From positions 3,301 through 67,300 of the forward strand of contig CATYSO010000012.1 in NCBI GenBank assembly GCA_958412345.1: a DNA stretch of 64,000 bases, written 5' to 3'. Below, piece after piece: positions 52,978 through 63,200 of this stretch. Under the pieces are notes generated by a model. It was not told where the DNA came from. It made no database searches and worked only from the letters and a program-made list of their open reading frames with translations. Both the position numbers and the translations under genes were made by a program. The DNA comes from an uncultured Collinsella sp. GTDB taxonomy: Bacteria > Actinomycetota > Coriobacteriia > Coriobacteriales > Coriobacteriaceae. Each line of letters begins with the position of its first letter. Position 1 is the stretch's first letter.

Positions 52978-54516
52978 CTACATACAGGTAGCAACACTAA
53001 CAAAGCGAATTAGATAAATACAATTCATTGAGCATAAACCCAGCAAGACTAAAGTTGCTGAAATCCCCTTATATTTAATTGCGCGACTTCTCAAACCAAA
53101 TAGCAAAGCAGGTAGCACTGGCAAAAAATAGCGCCCCTGAACACCCTGAATGATGCTCTCATTATTGAAAGTCCACCCTAGCCACATAGAAGCAATGGAA
53201 CCAAGCACAGCGACAGCAAAAGCCCCTATATAAAAAGCAGGAAGGGGTTGATTGAGAAAGGCGTTCTCGTCTTGAGAATCAATGCAGCACATAAAACCAA
53301 AGAAAAGATATGGAATCATATAAAAAGTAGGCATACGAAGGTTCTCTTGGAACCATCCCAGGGAATAACCCAAAGTCGTTTCCCAATAGAAATCGCCAAG
53401 CGAATCTAAGGTGCGGCAAAAGACCATAAAGCTATTTCTTGGATGAAGCAGAATATCGTTCAAAGAATAAAATTGCCCAGTTTCACCTCCACGGCTAGAG
53501 GAAGTTGACTGAGAGACAAGTCCACTCACAGAGGCAAGACGCAGAACTAGCACGGAGGCTGCAATTACGAATATCAAGAGATATTTGCTTAGCCGTCCAT
53601 TCTTTTCGTCTACAAACTTATCTAATGGAATAAATACGGCCAAGATAATCAAACCGCAGTAAATGACTTTGCACGGAGCCAGCAGTGCGGAGACGATAAA
53701 AAACGTGATGATTTGCCTAATGCCAATTGAGCGATCTTCTCCAAAGAAACCACGCATCAAAAAAGCAAATACGAGTAGCGAAAGAGCAATGATTCCCGAA
53801 TCATATGAATAAGAAGCAGCAAGGTGAAGCGTCATCGGCAATAAAGAGACGAAAACGATTACCGACTTGCCTTTTGGCGCAATCTTATAAGCATGAAATG
53901 CACAAAAACAAAAAACGGCGATTGAGCCTATTCTACCTAAATAAAAAACCGGATATGCTCCGAGCCCCAAAAGTAGGCCAATTTGAAGTCCGATAACGGA
54001 GCCGATTTTTGCCGGAACATTTTCAGTTCCGATGGAGAAAGCTAAATCTGAAAATGAGACATATTTACTGGACTCAAACCACGAAAAATGGTTAAAGATA
54101 GAATCAAAAGAAGAAGAGCTGATCAAGCTACTCGATAGTTTCGAATATAAATTCAGATCAGCTTCTCTCACTAAAAACGATCCATCAGCTGCCACTCTTG
54201 AGTTAAATGGCAAGCTGTCAACCAACCAATAAGTTGAAAAATAGTGATGCCCCTCATCTGGTACGGAAAAAGGCGGGAACATAAAGCAGAAGATGAGAGA
54301 AAAAAGGACAAGTACTGCTAGAAATATCCATTCATTTCTTAGAGTATCCCTGTCCCGTAGGTAGCAGAAGCCCAGAACAAGAACAATCGCAAGCGAGACA
54401 AACACTACAAGCGCGACAAGCGTTCGCGGATTATTCAGATACCAAAAAAGGGAATAGAATAGAAACAGCGTAATAAGAAAACAAGGAAACAGCTTCCCAT
54501 TAAGTGATTTAATCAT
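52978..54516 (-). CDS. DUF2142-type polytopic membrane protein
   Basis: 512 residues and about twelve membrane segments; the loop FMFPPFSVPDEGHHYFSTYW matches DUF2142, a GT-C-like family common in polysaccharide clusters and a candidate for chain modification or polymerisation. ATG 54516 follows GGAT; a TTG at 54555 is the longer option. AT-rich. Confidence 0.8.
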   Translation of the reverse strand: MIKSLNGKLFPCFLITLFLFYSLFWYLNNPRTLVALVVFVSLAIVLVLGFCYLRDRDTLRNEWIFLAVLVLFSLIFCFMFPPFSVPDEGHHYFSTYWLVDSLPFNSRVAADGSFLVREADLNLYSKLSSSLISSSSFDSIFNHFSWFESSKYVSFSDLAFSIGTENVPAKIGSVIGLQIGLLLGLGAYPVFYLGRIGSIAVFCFCAFHAYKIAPKGKSVIVFVSLLPMTLHLAASYSYDSGIIALSLLVFAFLMRGFFGEDRSIGIRQIITFFIVSALLAPCKVIYCGLIILAVFIPLDKFVDEKNGRLSKYLLIFVIAASVLVLRLASVSGLVSQSTSSSRGGETGQFYSLNDILLHPRNSFMVFCRTLDSLGDFYWETTLGYSLGWFQENLRMPTFYMIPYLFFGFMCCIDSQDENAFLNQPLPAFYIGAFAVAVLGSIASMWLGWTFNNESIIQGVQGRYFLPVLPALLFGLRSRAIKYKGISATLVLLGLCSMNCIYLIRFVSVATCM

Positions 54517-54605
54517 ATCGATATCCAATTGAGTCCATAACTCAGCATTAAACAACGATTGGCCTAGATAATCTCAAGGCCAATCGAAGAAAACTAATGT
54601 ATTTT

Positions 54606-55448
54606 CTAGCAATTCCTGGATGCCATAATCGCCTTTATCTTATCGGCGTTTCCCCACACTCCAGGGGAATCATACGGCCGATCGGGAAAAGCGCCGTACT
54701 CAAGCGAAATATTCAGCTCATTATCCTTAATAAACTGCTCCATTTGAGCAGCAAGTGAAACTGGGGTTCCGGAGCAGCAATTGATGATACCGTTGATCTC
54801 GTCTTGCAGGACTGCACACGAGATCATATAGGCCAAATCCTTAACGCTAGTAAAATCGAATTTGTTTTTACCAGTCGTAAAGGGGAATGAAGTTTCACCG
54901 GAACGAGCAGCTCTCAACAGCTTTCCGAATACAGACTGAGAACCCTCATCATCGCCAAAAATATAATAACCTCTGAGCCACTGAAGGTTGAAACCCTTTA
55001 GGGAAGCCTCCTGAAACATGGTCCGCCTTAAGCAGTCTTTTGCAATCCCATACAATGACTGTGGGTTACAGGGCGTATCATCACAAATAGCCCCCTCCCA
55101 ATAGCCAACCTCATGCATGGAACCCATTACGGCAAGGTGCTTTACTCCATAGTCAGCCATTTTTAAAAGGAAACCATAGTGACCGGACAGATCAGCAATG
55201 TGAGTTTCCGAATTATGGTTAAACCCATTTCTCCACGCAAGGTGTAAACAAACATCAGGAACACAGGACAGATAATTCGACGGAGAAAACTCTGGATCCA
55301 AAATATTAGCGGAGATAGTCTCATCAGCATCATCGCCGACATATGGATTAACGTCAGCTGCAATAACGTGAACATTCATGTTATTGAGAGCAGCAACAAC
55401 ATGTTTGCCGATATACCCGTTGGCGCCTGTAACAAGAACCGTTTTCAC
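54606..55448 (-). CDS. NAD-dependent epimerase/dehydratase
   Basis: 280-residue short-chain dehydrogenase: NAD loop TGANGYIG at 7-14, and the YGIAK catalytic Tyr/Lys near 135. Likely modifies a nucleotide sugar for the neighbouring glycosyltransferases; the substrate cannot be read. GTG 55448 follows AAAGGG and matches the family N-terminus VKTVLVTG. Confidence 0.82.
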   Translation of the reverse strand: MKTVLVTGANGYIGKHVVAALNNMNVHVIAADVNPYVGDDADETISANILDPEFSPSNYLSCVPDVCLHLAWRNGFNHNSETHIADLSGHYGFLLKMADYGVKHLAVMGSMHEVGYWEGAICDDTPCNPQSLYGIAKDCLRRTMFQEASLKGFNLQWLRGYYIFGDDEGSQSVFGKLLRAARSGETSFPFTTGKNKFDFTSVKDLAYMISCAVLQDEINGIINCCSGTPVSLAAQMEQFIKDNELNISLEYGAFPDRPYDSPGVWGNADKIKAIMASRNC

Positions 55449-55475
55449 GACTATAACCCTTTCTAATGTCTGCAA

Positions 55476-56276
55476 TTACAGATTATTACTATTCTCGCTG
55501 AGTGCATAAACACGATTCACGGCTTTTGCAATAGGCTTCGGCCAAAGGCTAGACAGTATTTCGAAATCTTCGCCCTTACGAATGTCCTCACCCAAATTTA
55601 GGGAAGTAGCCGATTCAGCATAAATGCGATGTCCGACGAGCGGTTCGGGAATATAGACAAATCGTCCTTTGACCATAGCTAAATCAACCCAAGTTTTATA
55701 ATCACATGAATTTTTAAACGTGGTATCAAAAGGGCTTGGCCCAACGTTTTTCTTAACCAGAGTTACTGCAGGGCAGCAAATTGAATCGCCAAATGAAAGA
55801 ATTCTTTTTTTCAAGAGCACCGAGTTATTAAGAAAACCAGATGACAGAGGCGAATTCATGATCCTCTTAATTTTTAGAAGAGAATTGTTATACACCCTTT
55901 GGTCATTACGAAGTTCAAAATAATCCGTGAAAGACAGGAGCGATTCGGACTCGTCGTATTTATTCAATGCGGCAATAGTGCGTTCCAAGAATGATGGATC
56001 GTAATAATCGTCTTGATGAGCCATGGTGACGAGCTTTGTACCAGCCGAGTTGTAACCATAATTCCAGTCATCGCCCGCAAGATGCGGATGAGGATTGACG
56101 ACCATCTCTATTCCAAACTCCGAGCAAACATCTTCAAGGTATTTACTCGGCGTAGAGGTGGACAAAATAATGTTTCCTCGTACTGTTTGATTCATCAGAG
56201 ATTGAATCGTTCCCGAAATATAAGGATTCTCCTTATAAGCGCAAACAACGAAACTATGGTCTGAAGCGGTAAACAT
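55476..56276 (-). CDS. Family 2 glycosyltransferase
   Basis: 266 residues with a GT-A start SFVVCAYKENPYISGTIQSL and acidic metal motif AHQDDYYDP. No membrane segment. Sits between the epimerase and the hexapeptide acyltransferase in one minus-strand run with tight spacing. Acceptor and donor unknown. Confidence 0.82.
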   Translation of the reverse strand: MFTASDHSFVVCAYKENPYISGTIQSLMNQTVRGNIILSTSTPSKYLEDVCSEFGIEMVVNPHPHLAGDDWNYGYNSAGTKLVTMAHQDDYYDPSFLERTIAALNKYDESESLLSFTDYFELRNDQRVYNNSLLKIKRIMNSPLSSGFLNNSVLLKKRILSFGDSICCPAVTLVKKNVGPSPFDTTFKNSCDYKTWVDLAMVKGRFVYIPEPLVGHRIYAESATSLNLGEDIRKGEDFEILSSLWPKPIAKAVNRVYALSENSNNL

Positions 56277-56286
56277 AAATCACCAT

Positions 56287-56874
56287 CTAATAAATTGGAG
56301 TCCAAGACTGGGACTCAAAATCATATCGTTTAATAGGTTGGGCCGGAGCTCCAACCGCAATGACATTATCGGGCAAAGATCGCGTCACAATCCCCCCAGC
56401 GCCAACAATTGTCCCATCTCCAATAGAAACTCCCGGAAGAACGCAAACATTCTCACCTAGCCATACGCGATCACCAATACGAACGCCCTCAGCAGTGAGC
56501 TTCCTTTCTGCCGGAGCGGATAAAGGCGTATCCGGTCCATATGCTCCATGGCTCGTATCGCTAATAAAGACTTTTGAAGCAAATAGGCAGTCATTGCCAA
56601 TTTCAACACAGCCGGAAGATACAAGGTGCACATTATCACCAATTTGGCAATTATCGCCCATAGTAATAAGGCCTTGTTCAAATACTTCTATTCGGCAATT
56701 TCTCCCAGTAGATAATCCCTTGCCATAGTGAAATGAAGACTTTCCCCTAATAAAAATAGGGCGACGAACAAGCTTAGCACCCGGATAGCAAACAAGGGTA
56801 AGAAAAAAAGACCACGCCATTCTGACGATATCGGAAAGCGAATAATGCTTGAGATCGTTAAAGATGCTATTCAT
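56287..56874 (-). CDS. Hexapeptide-repeat acyltransferase (O-acetyltransferase type)
   Basis: 195 residues of left-handed beta-helix repeats (VEIGNDCLFASKVFISD, VRIGDRVWLGENVCVL, VSIGDGTIVGAGGIV) with the catalytic His in SDTSHGAYG. Acetylates a glycan residue from acetyl-CoA. One hydrophobic stretch near the N-terminus may attach it to the membrane. ATG 56874 follows AAAGGA; it overlaps the flippase gene by 8 bases. Confidence 0.88.
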   Translation of the reverse strand: MNSIFNDLKHYSLSDIVRMAWSFFLTLVCYPGAKLVRRPIFIRGKSSFHYGKGLSTGRNCRIEVFEQGLITMGDNCQIGDNVHLVSSGCVEIGNDCLFASKVFISDTSHGAYGPDTPLSAPAERKLTAEGVRIGDRVWLGENVCVLPGVSIGDGTIVGAGGIVTRSLPDNVIAVGAPAQPIKRYDFESQSWTPIY

Positions 56875-58117
56875 CATGAGTCCTTTTAACTTTATGGAAT
56901 GTAACGAATAAATCAATGAGACAGATTAATAAGCCAATCCCAAAAGAAACGACAACTGCAATATTGATACCGTTGGCCCCATACATCACAAACAGAATCT
57001 CACATCCAACAAAGGCGACCAACAATGAGCAAACATTAGCAATGAGAGCAGTGTTTAAATGACGCATCACTGTCAATATATCAAAAGAAAAGGCAAATAA
57101 AGTTGTAACTACGGTTGCGAATAACGCCGGGGAGAGCAGGTAAACGCTCGACTCAATTGAAGAACCATACACAAGCAGTAGAACTGTCTCACCGATTAAT
57201 TCACTCATCAAAATAGCGACAGCACCAATAAAGCAAATTGCGAGCAGGGTTCTTATTACAAATTGCTGAAACTTACGATAGTCACGCTCGGACCAACATT
57301 TTGCAGCATTTACAAGAAGAGGATTATATAAGTATGACGCAGCAACCTGAACCAAAACTGTAGGAGTTGCAATTGCGGCATATTTTCCAAGCTCAGCATC
57401 ACCATAGGCAATTCCAAATTTTTGCCTGATAATTGAAACAACTGATCCATAGCAGACTAGCGTCACAACCGCAGGAAAAAACTTTACAGCAAGCTCCCCA
57501 ATTGTCGTTAAATTAATCGTGGGAACAACTGATTCGAACTGACTGGCAGCTCTAAAGTCAAATAGCCAAGTAATCAAAATACAGCAAATAGAGATTCCAA
57601 TTAAGGCAAGGGGCAGCGTAAGCCCAAAGGACAACAACGCAATAAAGAGGCCAAGGCAGATCACGCCACGAGCCCCTTGCGAAATCCCTATGTAGTCCAT
57701 TCTCAATGCACGCTGCTCTATTGCGTAAAATACAGAGCAGAAGGCTTCATCAGCTTTAAACAACAACCATGCTAAACAGGTTGAAAAAGAAGTTATCGGC
57801 GATGATAAAAAGAGGTATAACAAAACAGGGATCACGCCAGCAAATACTGTAAAAAACCTAAAAGCAATATATTGACCAGAAGAATACTCGTTTGCTAAGT
57901 CAGAAACTTGAATAGTCCTCATGTTATACGTGGCGAGGGGATAATAAATATTTCCAAGTGCCATAGCAAATGCAAGTCGACCGGAATTCTCGTAATCATT
58001 TGAAAAGATTACGACCGCAATCGTCATAGCCCACATACAGGCTTGATAAATTAGACAGCCTACTGAATTCCAGAGCATGTTTTGTTTTGTTGATAAGGTC
58101 AAGTTTGTTCTAAACAC
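56867..58117 (-). CDS. Polysaccharide flippase, Wzx-type
   Basis: 416 residues with about twelve membrane segments and the typical opening NMLWNSVGCLIYQACMW. Moves lipid-linked repeat units across the membrane. GTG 58117 follows GGGA. No obvious Wzy polymerase is adjacent; the DUF2142 and DUF6020 proteins are candidates. Confidence 0.85.
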   Translation of the reverse strand: MFRTNLTLSTKQNMLWNSVGCLIYQACMWAMTIAVVIFSNDYENSGRLAFAMALGNIYYPLATYNMRTIQVSDLANEYSSGQYIAFRFFTVFAGVIPVLLYLFLSSPITSFSTCLAWLLFKADEAFCSVFYAIEQRALRMDYIGISQGARGVICLGLFIALLSFGLTLPLALIGISICCILITWLFDFRAASQFESVVPTINLTTIGELAVKFFPAVVTLVCYGSVVSIIRQKFGIAYGDAELGKYAAIATPTVLVQVAASYLYNPLLVNAAKCWSERDYRKFQQFVIRTLLAICFIGAVAILMSELIGETVLLLVYGSSIESSVYLLSPALFATVVTTLFAFSFDILTVMRHLNTALIANVCSLLVAFVGCEILFVMYGANGINIAVVVSFGIGLLICLIDLFVTFHKVKRTHDE

Positions 58118-58132
58118 CAATAATTCCCACTA

Positions 58133-59209
58133 TTAATAACACGAACCATAGATATATTTGTAATAATCAAGAGTCTTTGCGGCGGTTTTACTCCAGGAGA
58201 AATCTAAGACCCGCTTCAATCCTTGACTAACTTTCTGCTTGAACAGACAAGATTCGCTTAAGAGCGAGTTTATTGAGTCAACGACGTCATCAACGTTCGA
58301 TTCCTTAAGCAGTAAGGCCGCATCACCCGCAACTTCAGGAATTGAGCTGATATTCAGCCCAATTACAGGCAGCCCGGAAGCCATGGACTCAAGAACTGGA
58401 ATTCCAAATCCCTCATACTCTGACAAATATAGAAGGGCAATTGAACGGTTAAAGATATTTGAAACCTCAGAGGCTGAAGGATAAACGTAGTTTGTAAATC
58501 TACCCGGTATCATCTCATCAAGCAAATTACGCTCGTCATCATTTAACGAAGCACCAATAATTCGTAACTCTACTTGCGGAACCTTTGCGACCGCCTTAAC
58601 GGCTAACTCGAAATTCTTATATGCAGATTTACGATTGCCAATAAAGCAAACGGCATTTTCTCTTTTCAGATTAGGGTCATAGATATAAGAAGAATCATCG
58701 TAGCCCTGATGAATGATCTCGATCTGCTTCGAATTCGCTTCGGGTATATAGTTGAGCAAATCTCGACGTGTGCTCTCCGAGATGCAAATAATACCGCTTG
58801 CTTTTAACGCCGCCTTCTTTATCTGATAAAAGGAAACCGCTTTAAGAAGACCTTGGTACTGATTCATGCAAATAAAATCATGTACCGTGCACACGTTTTT
58901 AATGTTTGAAGATTTTGGAACACGAAAATACGATGAGTGCAACAAACCATCTTCGGGAATATCTAGTTTTTTAAACTCATCAACGCGAAGAGGCAATTCG
59001 CTTTGAATAATGCGCTTCGCGCTCGCAAGCGACATTTTATTTCTAACTTCATTTTGTCGAGAGTCTTTACGTTCAAAGATGGTGACATCGAACGATGTAT
59101 CAAGAAGCGCAGCCTTGACGATGCTTTCCCAATAAATGGATCCTCCGCCGGTCTTCTGTAAACTAAAGACCAAATTATCTAAATACAGAGGAATCTTATA
59201 GCTCGTCAT
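58133..59209 (-). CDS. Family 4 glycosyltransferase
   Basis: 358-residue GT-B enzyme: CVTVHDF-like acceptor side (VCTVHDFICMN), CFIGNRKSAYKNFELAVKAV, and the donor-site EX7E in SEYEGFGIPVLESMASGLPV. ATG 59209 follows GGTGGA; the adjacent ATG at 59212 is equally possible. It overlaps the end of the DUF2304 gene by 14 bases. Confidence 0.9.
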   Translation of the reverse strand: MTSYKIPLYLDNLVFSLQKTGGGSIYWESIVKAALLDTSFDVTIFERKDSRQNEVRNKMSLASAKRIIQSELPLRVDEFKKLDIPEDGLLHSSYFRVPKSSNIKNVCTVHDFICMNQYQGLLKAVSFYQIKKAALKASGIICISESTRRDLLNYIPEANSKQIEIIHQGYDDSSYIYDPNLKRENAVCFIGNRKSAYKNFELAVKAVAKVPQVELRIIGASLNDDERNLLDEMIPGRFTNYVYPSASEVSNIFNRSIALLYLSEYEGFGIPVLESMASGLPVIGLNISSIPEVAGDAALLLKESNVDDVVDSINSLLSESCLFKQKVSQGLKRVLDFSWSKTAAKTLDYYKYIYGSCY

Positions 59210-59558
59210 CATTACATCCACCATTTCCGTTATCAAGCTGATGCTTAAGCAAGGCAAGAGCTTGAGATAGATTCTTGATCGCCTGTTGTTGTTTGCTAAC
59301 TGTGGAGCTCAGAGAGAGAGCCTGTAAAAGCAGAAAAAAGATAGCAATAAAAAATAGAAAATTAGAAGTGAGCTCGAAGCCAAGGCTGAAAGAAAGAAAC
59401 GTTAGCACTGAGGGAAAGCAAGCAAACAGAATCAAAATAATAGAAAGGACAAACCATAGCAACGCATACTTCAACTCAAGCTTCTCTTTACGAATCAACA
59501 TGAGCACGTAGAAAGCAAGTACGAGAACGGTGATAATTGCTAGCAATCTTGTCGTCAT
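59196..59558 (-). CDS. DUF2304 family small membrane protein
   Basis: 120 residues: three hydrophobic segments (about 3-22, 31-50, 60-82) and a short coiled C-terminus, the DUF2304 layout (LELKYALLWFVLSIILILFA). The family is regularly encoded beside a family 2 glycosyltransferase, as here, and may help it at the membrane. ATG 59558 follows GTAGGA. Confidence 0.85.
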   Translation of the reverse strand: MTTRLLAIITVLVLAFYVLMLIRKEKLELKYALLWFVLSIILILFACFPSVLTFLSFSLGFELTSNFLFFIAIFFLLLQALSLSSTVSKQQQAIKNLSQALALLKHQLDNGNGGCNDDEL

Positions 59559-59566
59559 AAGAAATC

Positions 59567-60268
59567 CTACTTTGAATGAGATGAAAACCAAGAAATAGCC
59601 ACCGATAGGGTAACTTTTATCATGTAGTAAACGCTCGAGAAGCCCCCGATGGATGAAACACCACCTTGTCTCTCTTTCATTATCACAGAGACCTCGCCTA
59701 CCGATAACCCGTTTGACAACGCATACGCAATAGACTCTGGCTCAGGATAGTCAATGGGATAGTGCTGAGAAAACAACTTGATGGCCTTCTTGCCGGAAGC
59801 ACGAAAACCTGATGTAGGATCTGTGACAGTTTTCCCTGTAAGCAGCTTTAAAAAGAAAGTAAACCACATTATTCCAATTCTCCTCATAAGAGTCGATTGG
59901 AAGCCGTCGGTTTTAACCTTGAAGCGAGAGCCTATAACAAGGTCACTATTAGACATTTCCATTTCTTCAATTAGGTCGTGGATATATGTCGGGTCATGCT
60001 GGCCGTCACCATCAACTTGAACGTCAATATCATACCCGTATTTAAGAGCGTATTTATGGCCAGCCTGCACCGCACCACCAATACCCAGATTCTGTGGTAG
60101 ATCGATAACATTTATATGATGCTCTAAACAAACATCAAAGGTATTATCGGTTGACCCGTCATTGATAACAACGTAGTCGTAACCGCAATCGGAAACCGAT
60201 TGAACGGTCTTAACGATATTAGTCGACTCATTGTATGCAGGTATTATTACTAGAACTTTTGAGTTCAT
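59567..60268 (-). CDS. Family 2 glycosyltransferase, dolichol-phosphate mannosyltransferase-like
   Basis: 233 residues: VLVIIPAYNESTNIVKTV, VQVDGDGQHDP metal site, and DPTSGFRASGKKAI. A hydrophobic stretch near the C-terminus is weak. With the upstream mannose-1-phosphate guanylyltransferase domain, a mannosyl donor is plausible. ATG 60268 follows AAAGGG. Confidence 0.88.
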   Translation of the reverse strand: MNSKVLVIIPAYNESTNIVKTVQSVSDCGYDYVVINDGSTDNTFDVCLEHHINVIDLPQNLGIGGAVQAGHKYALKYGYDIDVQVDGDGQHDPTYIHDLIEEMEMSNSDLVIGSRFKVKTDGFQSTLMRRIGIMWFTFFLKLLTGKTVTDPTSGFRASGKKAIKLFSQHYPIDYPEPESIAYALSNGLSVGEVSVIMKERQGGVSSIGGFSSVYYMIKVTLSVAISWFSSHSK

Positions 60269-60289
60269 CAATCGATGCCCTTTACTAAT

Positions 60290-63200
60290 TTAAACGGTCT
60301 GTTTAATCTCAACGCAAACTAAATCCAAATCGGAAATTGCATTGATTTTATAACTAGCATCGCGGTCGTAAACAAAGGAAACGCCAGGATGCAGTTCAAT
60401 CTCTCGATTGTCCGTCTCTAAATATCCAGTTCCGTCAGCCACGACTAAACACGAATAGACGTTAGTCAGAGAAGCGCAGTCGATTGATTCCGATTGTTTT
60501 ACCTGGATTCTTTTAATTTCGCCCTTTGACTGACCAGCCGATTGATGGGAATCCAAAACGCTATAACGCCCCCACGATGACGATTCAACCATTGGACAGT
60601 CACGGGCAGCCGACGAGACGAGCTCCTTTATATGGGCGCTCTCCTCCTTACCTGAAACAAGAATGCCATCCTGGGTAGCAACTACAACAGAATCACTTAG
60701 TCCAGCAATGACCATCGGCAGGCTAGTCTCATTGATAACATGAACGTTGTTACACGTATTCCAGTCGACGGATGCTTCCCCCGAAACAGCAGCGTCCATT
60801 TCATCCGTGAGCGTATTCCATGTTCCCAAGTCTTTCCAAGTACCGGAATAAGAAATTACGCCAATCCTCTTAGCTTTTTCAACAATCTCATAGTCAAAAC
60901 TGGTTTTCGGAAAGAGTCCATAGTGGGACAGCATGTCTTCATAATTAGAAGGAACATAATATTTTTCAATTGTTTCATGAAGAAACCTGAGCTTAAAACC
61001 AAACACGCCACAGTTCCAGAGCGCATTTGCGGATATATATTCCTTTGCCGTTTTCTCGTCAGGCTTTTCCCTAAAGGACAGAACGTCCTTCACGCCATCT
61101 TTCTCTGATTCTGCCGGAAGGATATAACCGTATTTCTCAGAAGGATAGGTTGGTTCCACTCCAAGCAGAATAAGATCTTTATTGGAGGCGGTAATCGCCT
61201 TGGCTAACTGAGGAATTTTGTCGTAATAAGCTTGGTCGGCAAAAGTGTCAATTGGCATTACGACAACAGGGTCATCATCGGAAGCCCCTTGTTCTAACAA
61301 CAAATTTGCGCACGCAAGCATGATGGCAGGTGCGGTATCTCGTCTTTCAGGCTCAGTAACCAGCGAATACTGGCTCGGAATTTGCATCGATAGACTATCA
61401 GCCTGCACCGAGCTTGTAGCAATAGTTATATCGATTGTGGCATCGACTTTGCAAATCTGCGAATAGACGCGTTGAACCATGGAGATATGGTTGCCATTCT
61501 GATCTCTCAAAACCTTTAAAAACTGTTTCGATCTTGCAGAGTTCGATAGGGGCCAAAGACGAGTCCCCGATCCGCCAGAAAGCAGAATTACATGAATATT
61601 CTTTTTACTCACTTGTTTAATCCTATCGTCAACAAGTGCAGATACGTTACTAACGAGCTCATCCAATGAATCACGGCAAACTTTTTTCGAATCTCCCCGC
61701 GCGAAGACATAAACTTTGAGCTTCGGTTCAGTTCCGGAAGGACGAAGTATCACCTTTGCTTCCCCCTCTAGACATAATTCAATTACATTAGATGGCGGGA
61801 GTGTTTCATCGCTCAAACATCTGTGCCCATTGCGAATAGATGGACCAAAAATACCATGGCTATAGTCATTAATGTGCTCCACCTTCAAACCACCTATGCT
61901 GGCGAGGGCAGAATTCCTAAAACTATTAACCACATAGTTAATTATGTTATTACCTTTGGTTCCTTCCAGCGTCCAATTAATCTGCTTGTTCAGCGAGTAT
62001 CCAAAGCGAGCATATAGATCTTCGAGAGCATCAAACAAGGTCATGCCCTTACGCTTATAAAAAGAAGCCATTTCGCAGGTCAGCGCAACTGCATTAATGC
62101 CATCTTTATCTCGAACATAAGAGCCCTTAAGGTATCCACAGCTCTCTTCAAAGCCAAACATGAACCGGTTGGCTTCGCCCTTCGCCTCGAGAGAGTCGAT
62201 TTGCTCACCGACATATTTAAAACCAGTGAGAGTTCTACGGAGTTCAATTCCATAGTTCAGCGCAATTGAATCTGCGAGAGGATCAGAGACAATAGATGTA
62301 ACGGCTAAAGGATTATTTGCGCTATTATTAGCTGCCAAATAATCTAACAGAAGCAATCCAAGCTCATTGCCGGAAAGCAACTTCACATATCCAGCTTCTC
62401 TTGCAGCGACGCCGAGACGATCGGCATCCGGGTCCGTCGCAAGAAACAGATCTGCACCATAATCTTGGGCAAGCGCGATACCTTCTTCCATAGCAGAAGC
62501 ATTTTCTGGGTTAGGCTTCGGAATTCCAGGGAAGGTACCGTCATCTATAAGCTGCGATTCAACAAGATGATAGTCGATGCCAAGATAATCGAACATTTTA
62601 ATTGCATGACGGAGACCCGTTCCGCCGAGAGGCGAATAGACCACGCTAAGATTTGAACAGTCACGGAGTTCAATCTCGTCCAAGACATCGCCCCAGTATG
62701 ATTCAATTAGCGAATTTGGGATCCAGCGAACGATTCCGGACTTCAAAGCAGTATCGAATGAAATCTCATGCACATCATCAAACGGGTCAACAAGCTCAAT
62801 TTGAGACTGGATACTTTTAGCAAGAGAATCGGTTGCCTGATCTCCGGTGTGGCCATAAACCTTATAACCATTGTATTCCATAGGATTATGCGATGCGGTA
62901 ATACAGATACCTGCATCGCACCCCAACTTTCTCACAGCATAGCTCAGCAGAGGAGTTGGTTGATGTGTCTTAAACAAATGGCACTCAATGTTATTGCCTG
63001 CCAAAACGCAAGCCGTTTTAACCGCAAAATCATGACTATGGATTCTCGTGTCATAGGCAATCGCTACAGATGAGCGATTCGACTTTGAAGCATGATTTAG
63101 ATAGGATGCAACCCCCTGCGTCGCCCTTCCAATGGTAACCGCATTCATCCTGTTGGGGCCAACGCCCATCAAACCGCGAATACCGCCCGTGCCGAATGAC

